A DNA stretch of 16,408 bases from CAMDPA01 sp050186055 (GTDB lineage Bacteria > Pseudomonadota > Alphaproteobacteria > Rhizobiales > Hyphomicrobiaceae): assembly GCA_050186055.1 (NCBI GenBank), contig JBFWYV010000091.1:1-16408 (forward strand), in the 5' to 3' direction. Within the stretch, counting starts at the first letter, position 1. Every line of letters begins with the position of its first letter. Of the stretch, positions 1 through 7,443 are shown one piece after another. Made by a program: the position numbers and the translations under genes. The notes under the pieces are model-generated. The model was given only the letters and a program-made list of their open reading frames with translations. It was not told the origin of the DNA and searched no databases.

Positions 1-531
1 GATGCTGGCGGCCTGACGGAAAGCGCCCTTGGCTGCGTCGCGATCGAACAGGTAGCCCTCAAGATAGACGACGCGGCCGGCAGCAATCATGCCTTCATCG
101 ATGGCACCGATGTCCAATTCGGGACTGACGCCGAGAAACGTGTTCATGGTGCGCTCGCCATCCGGCGTCACCAGGATCAGAGAGCGGGCGGTCGGGGCTC
201 CGGCTCTGGCCGGCGGCGTTTCGTAGGCCACGCCGACGGCGCGGATGTCATGCGAGAAGATGCGGCCGAACTCATCGTCCGCGACCTTGCCGATGTAGGC
301 CGCCTTGCCGCCAAGCGAGGCCACGCCGACGATGGTATTGGCCGCCGATCCGCCTGAAATCTCGACGGCAGGTCCCATGCTCGCGTAGAGACCGGAGACG
401 GTCGCGGCGTCGACAAGCTGCATCCCCCCCTTGTTGAGCGATCGTGCTGACAGGAAGGCGTCGTCGCAGCGGCCTATGATATCGACAATGGCGTTGCCAA
501 TGCCGACGACGTCATAGCGGATGTCTGTCAT
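1..531 (-). CDS. PfkB-family carbohydrate/adenosine kinase (N-terminal part, cut by window edge)
   Basis: The reading frame is open from an ATG at 531 to the left edge, giving 177 residues of what is usually a protein of about 330. It starts MTDIRYDVVGIGNAIVDI, the typical ribokinase/PfkB N-terminal strand. It has the substrate-binding glycine motif GGSAANT (residues 60-66), the GKVADDEFG segment (81-89) and TPDGERTM (122-129). These resemble bacterial adenosine kinase-like members, which phosphorylate a nucleoside or sugar with ATP in the cytosol. The ATP-binding and catalytic-base motif (GAGD) would lie beyond the edge, so the substrate cannot be named. The Shine-Dalgarno match is weak, but a good sigma70-like promoter lies just upstream. 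The gene is divergent from the S8 peptidase. A run of seven Gs (seven Cs at 424-430 on the + strand) encodes Lys-Gly-Gly and does not break the frame. Confidence 0.9.
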   Translation of the reverse strand, partial: MTDIRYDVVGIGNAIVDIIGRCDDAFLSARSLNKGGMQLVDAATVSGLYASMGPAVEISGGSAANTIVGVASLGGKAAYIGKVADDEFGRIFSHDIRAVGVAYETPPARAGAPTARSLILVTPDGERTMNTFLGVSPELDIGAIDEGMIAAGRVVYLEGYLFDRDAAKGAFRQAASI

Positions 532-560
532 GGAAGGTCCCGGGTTCGATGTTTGCGCGC

Positions 561-588
561 ACTATAGTCACGGGGTGTGAGGCTGCAA
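561..588 (-). promoter_or_regulatory. Candidate sigma70 promoter of the PfkB kinase gene
   Basis: Read on the minus strand, TTGCAG (588-583) is followed after 16 bases by TATAGT (566-561), close to the -35/-10 consensus. Transcription would begin near 554, leaving a leader of about 23 bases before the ATG at 531. The -10 lies inside the 8-bp palindrome ACTATAGT. This is a sequence match only. Confidence 0.45.
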
Positions 589-811
589 GTCCGGGCGGGA
601 GAGGGGCAGGACCGGGGCCGACAGCTATGCTTGAAATGAGCATTGATGCCGCGAGCGCACAGAGAGGCAATTTTGGCTCACAGGCTCGATTACCGTTATT
701 GTCGGCAAACTGAAAAAACTGGTATCCGGATTGAGGTTCGGGGGCGGCGCAACCATGGTTTGGCCGTTTTCTCGGCGTTGACAATAAGGACTGTGGGGTT
801 GCTGATCGGTC

Positions 812-2908
812 GTGCTGTTCCCAATCGGGGTGGGGGAATTGAGGGCCAGGGGTCAAACGTTCTGTTTCCTTGATGCGAGGGTGTCGAGACGACGCCCCGT
901 TTGCGCGTTCGCATGTTTCCTTGTCTTTCTGGTTTGCCCGGTGGGCCTTGGCTTCAAGAGCCGGGATGATCAGCCCCGGAATGGGCACATATTGTCGGTC
1001 GCAGTGGGGGGGACGGCGGAAGCCGGGGGGCGGCGCAGCTCGAGACGTTTCGACCGCTTCGACGACGACGACAAACAGTCATTCAGTAAATTCAGGTTCC
1101 CCACGCCGTCGGTGTCGGCCCCTGCACCAGCCTCTAATTCGAGGGGGATGAATTCATCGAATAATTCAAGGTCGAACAGCAGTTCGAAGCGCGATGATGA
1201 TGACGATGACGACAGCGAGTGGGAGAGAGACCGAGCCAGCGACGGTCGATCCATTCGCGGTCACTCGACAAAGGGTACGCCGCAAACCGTCATGGAACTG
1301 TTCAAGATGGTGGCGCCGCCGGCAAATGCACCTGCTGCATCTCAGCCTTCGACTGCGGCCAAAACGACGGCTCCTTCGATGCCAGGGCCGGACAAGGGAC
1401 GACGGCATATCACTTCCGGCGAGCGGGAGAAGGCGAGGGGGCCGCTGCCAGTGCCCAATCGCCGCGAGCGTGATGACGATGAGCGAAAGTTGTCATCAAA
1501 AGCGCGGCGCTGGTTGCCGAAACAGGTGAAGGTCAGTCCTGTCGCCAAGGCAGCCACTGCCGCGGCTGGCGCAGTCCATAGCAAGGCGGGGCCAGCCGCC
1601 GGCAAGCTCAAGTCCTGGTACTCGCGAGAGATCAAATCGGTAAGGGCGATCGTTCCACCCGATATTCTGATCCTCACGCCAAGCGCGGCGGAACGAAAGG
1701 CAATCGTCGACAGCGGCTTTACATTGGTCGGTCCTGCAGACGGGGACGCATCCGGCCTCAGTCTGTCGCGGATCATTGCTCCGCCCGGCATGAGCCAAGC
1801 CGATGCCGCCAAAGCTCGACGGCAACTTCGCAGCAGACTTCACGAACAGCGCTTCGGCACCAACAGAGTCTATCGGCCCTATCATGCTCAGTCTGACAGA
1901 CTGCAAGCGGCCAATAGCGGGGCTGTCGGTGTGAGGGCCGCTTCTGCGGTGCCGTGCTCGCAGAACCGGTGCTACGGCGCGAAGGCTGTCGGTTGGAAGG
2001 CTCCTGTCACGACATGCGCGCGGGGCATGAAGGTGGGTGTGATCGATACCGCGGTCGACCGAACCCATCCGGCGCTGAGAGGTCGGGCGATCAGGACGCG
2101 CAGCTTCATAACGCCGGGTTCGGAGCCGGCTCCCATGTGGCATGGCACGGGGGTATTGACGATCCTGGCAGGCGACCCCGACGGCGGCACGCCCGGGCTG
2201 ATTCCGAATTCGAGCTTCTATGTCGCCGATGTGTTCTTCCGCGATGACAGCGGATTGCCAGCGACCGATACGTCACGGCTGATCGCTGCGCTGAAGTGGA
2301 TGGACGAGCAGGATGTAAGAGTCATCAACCTGAGCGTATCGGGTCCGGCCGACGTGGTCATGCAGGAGGCCGTCAAGCGGCTTGCCAAAAAGAATACCGT
2401 ATTCATCGCCGCTGCCGGCAACGGTGGACCGGCGGCGAAGCCGAGCTATCCCGCAGCCTACGGACAGGTCATTGCAGTCACGGCCATCGATCGTGATCTG
2501 AGAAGCTACCGCTATGCCAACAGGGGCAGCTATATCGATCTCGCGGCGCCGGGGGTCGCGATATGGACCGCCGTGCCTGACCGCCAAGAGGGATTCGTAT
2601 CCGGTACGTCGTTTGCCGCCCCATACGTCACGGCGATGGTTGCCGCCATTTATCGCAATGTGAAGCAGCCGGCCAAGGCGAGCATCCTGAACGAACTGGA
2701 TACCGTCGATCTGGGGCAGCCCTTGACCGATCCGATCTACGGGCGCGGATTGGTGCGGGCGCCCGTATCCTGCGGAAAGGCCAGAGTCGCGAGCGATGGT
2801 AAGCAGCCCGGCTTCGCGGAATCTTCTGCTGCGCTCTCGAACTGGACGTCGGCGGTGACGCGCGCTTCGACGTTCGCGCCGTCAGGACTGTTCTGGGAAA
2901 ACGATTGA
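812..2908 (+). CDS. Exported S8 (subtilisin-like) serine peptidase with Asp-rich linker
   Basis: This is a secreted or envelope endopeptidase of the subtilase family. Counting from the GTG at 812 (698 residues), the catalytic triad is Asp412 (in VGVIDTAVD), His444 (in WHGTGV) and Ser600 (in SGTSFAAPYV). The oxyanion Asn537 sits in AAAGNGGP. Ahead of the catalytic domain, residues of about 281-358 (from PPDILILTPS) look like an inhibitor-I9-type propeptide. The region before that is low-complexity: Asp runs at about 84-87 and 127-133 and a Ser/Asn-rich stretch between them. A hydrophobic segment preceded by SRRRP (about residues 25-47) looks like a signal peptide. An in-frame GTG at 881 would place that signal peptide right at the N-terminus, so it may be the true start; neither start has a clear Shine-Dalgarno sequence. 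Substrate unknown. recJ follows 99 bases downstream on the same strand. Confidence 0.88.
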   Translation: MLFPIGVGELRARGQTFCFLDARVSRRRPVCAFACFLVFLVCPVGLGFKSRDDQPRNGHILSVAVGGTAEAGGRRSSRRFDRFDDDDKQSFSKFRFPTPSVSAPAPASNSRGMNSSNNSRSNSSSKRDDDDDDDSEWERDRASDGRSIRGHSTKGTPQTVMELFKMVAPPANAPAASQPSTAAKTTAPSMPGPDKGRRHITSGEREKARGPLPVPNRRERDDDERKLSSKARRWLPKQVKVSPVAKAATAAAGAVHSKAGPAAGKLKSWYSREIKSVRAIVPPDILILTPSAAERKAIVDSGFTLVGPADGDASGLSLSRIIAPPGMSQADAAKARRQLRSRLHEQRFGTNRVYRPYHAQSDRLQAANSGAVGVRAASAVPCSQNRCYGAKAVGWKAPVTTCARGMKVGVIDTAVDRTHPALRGRAIRTRSFITPGSEPAPMWHGTGVLTILAGDPDGGTPGLIPNSSFYVADVFFRDDSGLPATDTSRLIAALKWMDEQDVRVINLSVSGPADVVMQEAVKRLAKKNTVFIAAAGNGGPAAKPSYPAAYGQVIAVTAIDRDLRSYRYANRGSYIDLAAPGVAIWTAVPDRQEGFVSGTSFAAPYVTAMVAAIYRNVKQPAKASILNELDTVDLGQPLTDPIYGRGLVRAPVSCGKARVASDGKQPGFAESSAALSNWTSAVTRASTFAPSGLFWEND

Positions 2909-2982
2909 GCCTTCCAGATCACCGCTCATCCACAGCGAATGACACCTGGTCCGCTGCTGCTGCAACAGGAATCGCGCTAGAA

Positions 2983-3003
2983 CTCGCTCTGCGAAGGAGC
3001 GAG
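2983..3003 (+). promoter_or_regulatory. Hairpin overlapping the recJ ribosome binding site
   Basis: CTCGCTC (2983-2989) and GAGCGAG (2997-3003) form a perfect 7-bp stem around a 7-base loop. The recJ Shine-Dalgarno AAGGAG (2994-2999) lies 8 bases before the ATG at 3008, and its last three bases are in the 3' arm. If it forms in the mRNA, the hairpin would partly hide the ribosome binding site. No folding energy was computed. Confidence 0.4.
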
Positions 3004-3007
3004 GGGG

Positions 3008-4858
3008 ATGCCGGCACTGGCGCCACGCGGGGACAGCGACGATAGAGCAGCGGGGGCGGCGTTTCTGGGCGTTGCGCGCTCCGTGCGCGGTTATCAATGG
3101 CGTGAACGGCTCAAGCCGCAGGACCGGAATACGGCGCTCGCCATCAGCCAGCGATACGGGCTGTCGGAATTGCTCGGCCGCGTTCTGGCTGCGCGCGGGA
3201 TCGGTATCGACGATGTGCCCGTCACGCTTGAGCCGAGCATCAAGGCACTGATGCCCGATCCCAGCGTGATGCAGGACATGGACAAGGCTGCGTCCCGGCT
3301 TGCGGACGCAGTGGAGAAGCGCGAACGGCTCGCCGTGTTCGGCGACTACGATGTAGATGGTGCCTGCTCGTCGGCGCTTGTCGCACGCTGGCTGTCGCAT
3401 CACGGGTTGGAGCCGCGCATCTACATACCCGACCGGATCTTCGAAGGTTACGGTCCCAATCCGGCAGCGATGGAGCTGCTCATCAAGGATGGCGCCAGCC
3501 TGATCCTTACGGTGGATTGCGGAACCACCAGCTTCGAGTCTCTGGCGATTGCAGGGAAACTCGGGGCGGAGGTGATCGTGGTCGATCATCATCAGGCCGA
3601 CGAGCGCCTGCCGGATGCATCCGCCGTGGTCAACCCGAACCGGCAGGATGATGTCTCCGGTCTGGGGCATTTGTGTGCGGCGGGCGTGACGCTGATGGTT
3701 CTGGTGGCGGCGACCCGCGAACTCAGACGACGCGGACACTATAGTTCAGACAGACGAGAGCCTAATCTCCTCCGATTGCTCGATCTGGTCGCGCTGGCGA
3801 CGGTCTGCGACGTGGTTCCGTTGAAAGGGCTCAATCGAGCGTTCGTCACCCGCGGCCTGGCCGTCATGCGCGGGCGCGAGAATATCGGCCTGGACGCGCT
3901 GTTCGAGGCGGCGGGACTGACGCAGGCCCCCACACCGTATGCGCTGGGCTTTGTACTCGGTCCGCGGATCAACGCCGGCGGGCGGATCGGCGATGCCGCG
4001 CTCGGAGCGAAGCTGCTTACGCTTGCCGACAAGACGGAGGCCGCGCGCATTGCAGTCCTGCTCGACAGGCTCAATCGCGAGCGCAAGGCGATCGAAACCG
4101 AGATGCTGGCCGACGCTGTGGCCCAGGCTGAGCGGATGGTGGAGGACGATCCCGATATTCCGCTCGTCCTGCTGGGTTCGCCGGATTGGCATAAAGGTGT
4201 GGTCGGGCTGGTTGCGAGCAGGCTGGTTGAAAGGTTCCGGCGGCCGTCCTGCGTGATCTCCTGGGAGGCAGACAGCGGCAAGGTTGCGACGGGGACAGGA
4301 TCGCTGCGGTCTGTCGCCGGAGTCGATATCGGTGCAGCCGTGAGGGCGGCCGTCGCGGCGGGGCTCCTCGTCAAAGGCGGCGGGCACGCCATGGCAGCGG
4401 GTCTTACCGTGGAGCAGGCCAAGCTCGAAACCGCGCGCGCTTTTCTGGTCGAGCAGTTGCGACATGACGCTTCCCTGGCGCGGCAAGCGGCGGGGCTTGA
4501 GATCGATGGCGCGCTGACGCCTGGCGCGGTCAACGACGAGTTCATTGATCTTATCGAGAAGGCCGGTCCCTACGGGCAGGGCAATCCGCAGCCGCGCTTC
4601 GTTTTCCCCGCGCATCGCGTGAAGTTCGCCAAGATCATGGGGGAGGCGCATGTGCGCGTGACGCTGGAGGCGGGAGACGGGTCCAGGCTCGACGCCATCG
4701 CGTTCCGTGCCGTCGGTCAGCCGCTGGGAGATCTGCTGCTCGGGTCCGGCGGCATGCCTGTGCATGTGGCGGGCACGTTGCGCCGCGACAGTTGGGGCGG
4801 CCGGGATAGGATCGAATTGCTGATCGACGACGCGGCCGACCCGCGACGGCAGACGTGA
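3008..4858 (+). CDS. recJ: Single-stranded-DNA-specific exonuclease RecJ
   Basis: RecJ degrades single-stranded DNA 5' to 3' in recombinational repair (RecFOR pathway) and in mismatch and base-excision repair. The 616-residue length fits the family (the E. coli protein is 577). The DHH phosphoesterase core is intact: FGDYDVDGA at 111-119 supplies the metal-binding aspartates, DCGTT follows at about 175, and VVDHHQAD carries Asp193-His194-His195. The DHHA1 domain has DWHKGVVG and the signature GGGHAMAAG around His460. The C-terminal part, from PYGQGNPQPRF, is the usual OB-like DNA-binding domain. AAGGAG 8 bases upstream supports the ATG at 3008. The first 25 or so residues are variable and may not be conserved. 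It converges with the methyltransferase gene, 60 bases away. Confidence 0.97.
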   Translation: MPALAPRGDSDDRAAGAAFLGVARSVRGYQWRERLKPQDRNTALAISQRYGLSELLGRVLAARGIGIDDVPVTLEPSIKALMPDPSVMQDMDKAASRLADAVEKRERLAVFGDYDVDGACSSALVARWLSHHGLEPRIYIPDRIFEGYGPNPAAMELLIKDGASLILTVDCGTTSFESLAIAGKLGAEVIVVDHHQADERLPDASAVVNPNRQDDVSGLGHLCAAGVTLMVLVAATRELRRRGHYSSDRREPNLLRLLDLVALATVCDVVPLKGLNRAFVTRGLAVMRGRENIGLDALFEAAGLTQAPTPYALGFVLGPRINAGGRIGDAALGAKLLTLADKTEAARIAVLLDRLNRERKAIETEMLADAVAQAERMVEDDPDIPLVLLGSPDWHKGVVGLVASRLVERFRRPSCVISWEADSGKVATGTGSLRSVAGVDIGAAVRAAVAAGLLVKGGGHAMAAGLTVEQAKLETARAFLVEQLRHDASLARQAAGLEIDGALTPGAVNDEFIDLIEKAGPYGQGNPQPRFVFPAHRVKFAKIMGEAHVRVTLEAGDGSRLDAIAFRAVGQPLGDLLLGSGGMPVHVAGTLRRDSWGGRDRIELLIDDAADPRRQT

Positions 4859-4918
4859 CGAGGCGCGCGGCAACGGCGTGCGTGCGGCTGTCCAGTCGCG
4901 TCGGGTTGATATCGGGGA

Positions 4919-6019
4919 TTACCGCCAGACCTCGTCGGCGACCTCGACGAGGCGTCCAAGCTTGGCCCATTGTTCGTCTTCGGCCAGCACGTTGCCGTCC
5001 TCGGTCGAAGCGAAGCCGCACTGGCCTGAGATGCAGAGCTGATCGAGGTCGGTGAACTTTGCGGCTTCGTCGATGCGCCGCTTCAACTGGTCTTTCGATT
5101 CGAGCTGTCCCGTCTTCGTGGTCATGATGCCGAGCACGACCGTCTTGCTCTTGGGCAAAAGACGCAAGGGCTCGAAGCCGCCGGCGCGCTCGGAGTCGTA
5201 CTCCATGAAATAGCCGTGGACGTTGATGCGGTTGAAGAGCACCTCCTGCACGGCCTCGTAGCCGCCCTGCCCCTGCCAGGTTGAGCGGTAATTGCCGCGG
5301 CAAAGATGCATGGTGATGGTCATGTCATCGGGAATGTCGGACATGGCCTCGTTGATGAGATCACCATATATGCGGCCCAGCTTATCGGGGTCATCGCCGC
5401 GGTCGCGCTGGGTCTGGCGATACCTCTCGTCGCAAAGCATCGCGATGAACACTTCGTCGAGCTGAAGGTAGCGGCAGCCAGCATCGGCGAAGGCGCGGAC
5501 GGCCTTGCGGTAGGCTGCGCCGACGTCGGCAAACAGCTGATCGAGATCTGGGTACAGCCCCTGCTTGATGCCGGCGCGGCCAACGCGGCCGTAGAATGCC
5601 GATGGAGCCGGGATGGTGATCTTCGGGGTCTGCCGGGTGCGATCCTTGATGAACTTGAAATGCTCGATCATCGGATGGCCGGAAAAGCCGACCTTGCCCG
5701 TGACCAGCGCACCTTCCGCCCGGGTCTTCATGCCGGCGAACGTCATTCCTTCCTTGAGCACGATCTTCTCGACGCCATCGAGGCCCCACATGAAATCGAG
5801 GTGCCACCACGAACGGCGGAACTCGCCATCGGTAATGCCCTTGAGCCCGATCTCCTCCTGGCGCCTGATGATGCGTTCGATCTCGCGATCCTCAACGGCC
5901 TTCAGATCGGCCGATGTCATCGAGCCCTGGGTAAATTTCTCGCGTGCGTCCTTGAGGGCGGCCGGGCGCAGCAGGCTACCGACGTGATCGGCGCGGAACG
6001 GCGGCGTGGCGCGTGGCAT
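4919..6019 (-). CDS. Cobalamin-independent methionine synthase (MetE) core-like methyltransferase
   Basis: This 366-residue protein matches the C-terminal catalytic half of MetE (COG0620 type, the short YxjG/YxjH-like class) and lacks the MetE N-terminal half. Full-length MetE moves a methyl group from 5-methyltetrahydrofolate to homocysteine. The stand-alone cores use partly unknown methyl donors, and some act on other thiols. The zinc ligands are present: His238 and Cys240 in MHLCRGN, Glu273 in FMEYD, and Cys334 in SGQCGF. The N-terminus FRADHVGSLLRP is the usual substrate-proximal motif of this class, and TDGEFRRSWW follows at 63-72. The start at 6019 is fixed by a strong GGAGGA Shine-Dalgarno. 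The gene is divergent from the FAD monooxygenase across a 62-base region. The methyl donor and acceptor cannot be read from the sequence. Confidence 0.88.
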   Translation of the reverse strand: MPRATPPFRADHVGSLLRPAALKDAREKFTQGSMTSADLKAVEDREIERIIRRQEEIGLKGITDGEFRRSWWHLDFMWGLDGVEKIVLKEGMTFAGMKTRAEGALVTGKVGFSGHPMIEHFKFIKDRTRQTPKITIPAPSAFYGRVGRAGIKQGLYPDLDQLFADVGAAYRKAVRAFADAGCRYLQLDEVFIAMLCDERYRQTQRDRGDDPDKLGRIYGDLINEAMSDIPDDMTITMHLCRGNYRSTWQGQGGYEAVQEVLFNRINVHGYFMEYDSERAGGFEPLRLLPKSKTVVLGIMTTKTGQLESKDQLKRRIDEAAKFTDLDQLCISGQCGFASTEDGNVLAEDEQWAKLGRLVEVADEVWR

Positions 6020-6081
6020 CGGGCTTCCTCCAGAAGTTCGTGTTTTGGCAATGCGCTGGCATTAAATAACGCCTATCCTGG

Positions 6082-7416
6082 ATGAGCACGACACTGCAAC
6101 CCCCGCTGTGGGTGCAGGGCGGGAGCCTGCAGTCGTACGAGGAGCTGGATGGCAGACCTGTCATGACGGATGTCGCAATTGCCGGCGGTAGCTTCGCCGG
6201 GCTGGCGTTGGCCCTGGCGCTGGCGAGATGCCTGGATGGCGGGCTTGCCGTTACGGTGGTCGATCGCGGCGGGCGCTCCGATGTCGGTTCTGCCGGGCCG
6301 GACCCGCGCGCGGTCGCACTCTCCGCAAGCTCCCGAAGGATGCTGGAGGCGCTCGGTCTGTGGAAAGGCGTCGCGTCGTCCGCACAGCCGGTGCAGCGGA
6401 TCGAGATCACCGATTCGAGCCTGGATGCGGGCATTCGGCCTGTATTGCTGGCCTGGAACAACAGGATCAGCGACGGCAAGAAGACTGGCGAGGTCTCGCA
6501 AGAGGAGACGGCTGCCCACATCGTTCCGCTGCACGTGCTGGGGCAGGTGCTTGGTGCGGCGGTGGCTGCCGAACGCTCGATTACTGTCATCCGTCCGGCC
6601 GAAGTCGTCGGGATCAATTCCGACGCCTTCTTCATCCGGCTCAAGCTTGCTGACAATACCGAGGTCCCGGCGCGGCTTGCGGTCGGCGCCGATGGACATC
6701 GATCGGTGCTGCGCGACCGGGCAGGCATCAAGAGTGTCGGCTGGCCTTACGCCCAGGTCGGAATTGCGACCACCGTCGTGCATGAACGTGATCACGACGG
6801 CGTGGCTGTTCAGCATTTTCTGCCCGCCGGTCCGTTCGCGATCCTGCCGCTGCCGGGCCGCCGCTCCTGTGTGACGTGGACGGAAAGCGAAACGGAAGGG
6901 CGCCGAATCATGGCGCTGGACGACGATGGCTTCCTGGCCGAGCTCGATCGCAGATTCGGCGGTCGGCTGGGTGAGCTGCGCCTCGACGGTGGCCGCCGCT
7001 GCTGGCCGCTGTCCATGCATCTGGCGCGGCGCTACGTCAGCAACCGGCTGGCGCTTGTCGGTGATGCCGCACACGGCGTGCACCCGATCGCAGGACAGGG
7101 GTTGAACCTTGCGTTTCGCGATGTCGCCGCGCTCACGGAGACCATTGTCGACGGCGCTCGCAATGGCCTGGATATCGGCGATGCGACGATGCTTACGCGC
7201 TACGAACGGTGGCGCCGGTTCGACGCCACGGCGGCAACTGCTGCGTTCGACGCTATTAATATTCTGTTCTCCCGCGATGGCCGGCTGACGCGGTCGGTCC
7301 GCGAGGCAGGACTGCAGCTTGTCGACAGGTTTCCCGTTCTCAAGCGCGAACTGGTGAGGGAGGCCGCGGGTGTGACCGGTGAGTTACCGCTCCTGCTGCA
7401 GGGCAAGCTGGCGTGA
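6082..7416 (+). CDS. UbiH/UbiF/COQ6-family FAD-dependent monooxygenase
   Basis: This is probably a flavin hydroxylase of the ubiquinone pathway, which hydroxylates the aromatic ring of membrane-bound ubiquinone precursors. The length of 444 residues is normal. The N-terminal FAD dinucleotide fold has IAGGSFAG (33-40), slightly off the usual GGGPAG. A second conserved patch, GADGHRSVLR, begins at 202. The UbiH/COQ6 signature is clear at 327-345: GDAAH, then HPIAGQGLNLAFRD. The start is uncertain. The ATG at 6082 has no good Shine-Dalgarno, and the in-frame ATG at 6163 (residue 28) begins just before the FAD fold, which fits the family better, but its nearest GGAG is 18 bases away. Which ring position it hydroxylates cannot be decided from sequence alone. 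It converges on the Clp_N protein gene, 27 bases apart. Confidence 0.9.
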   Translation: MSTTLQPPLWVQGGSLQSYEELDGRPVMTDVAIAGGSFAGLALALALARCLDGGLAVTVVDRGGRSDVGSAGPDPRAVALSASSRRMLEALGLWKGVASSAQPVQRIEITDSSLDAGIRPVLLAWNNRISDGKKTGEVSQEETAAHIVPLHVLGQVLGAAVAAERSITVIRPAEVVGINSDAFFIRLKLADNTEVPARLAVGADGHRSVLRDRAGIKSVGWPYAQVGIATTVVHERDHDGVAVQHFLPAGPFAILPLPGRRSCVTWTESETEGRRIMALDDDGFLAELDRRFGGRLGELRLDGGRRCWPLSMHLARRYVSNRLALVGDAAHGVHPIAGQGLNLAFRDVAALTETIVDGARNGLDIGDATMLTRYERWRRFDATAATAAFDAINILFSRDGRLTRSVREAGLQLVDRFPVLKRELVREAAGVTGELPLLLQGKLA

Positions 7417-7443
7417 GCGGCCGCGCCCCGGAATACCGTGTCT

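Noticed and set aside
778..807. TTGACA upstream of the S8 peptidase as a promoter
   Set aside because: The -35 match is perfect, but nothing at 16-18 bases resembles a -10 box.
512..988. Leftward frame of 158 codons across the PfkB-S8 intergenic region
   Set aside because: It overlaps the conserved start of the PfkB kinase gene and the N-terminal part of the peptidase, has no family resemblance and is biased as expected for antisense of GC-rich DNA.
1061..1075. DDDDK, the enteropeptidase recognition sequence, in the S8 peptidase
   Set aside because: Bacteria have no enteropeptidase; in a protein with several Asp runs it is most likely chance.
2882..4873. Long leftward frames (285 and 375 codons) opposite recJ
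   Set aside because: They are antisense shadows of recJ, whose motifs are complete; the translated products are rich in Arg/Pro/His and match nothing I know.
6058..6073. Imperfect dyad GGCATTA/TAACGCC between the methyltransferase and monooxygenase genes
   Set aside because: One arm position mismatches, the centre is AT-rich by itself, and no known operator matches it.
5306..7083. Frames of 259 codons (rightward) and 336 codons (leftward) opposite the methyltransferase and monooxygenase genes
   Set aside because: Both lie antisense to genes with intact catalytic motifs, and their starts lack ribosome binding sites.
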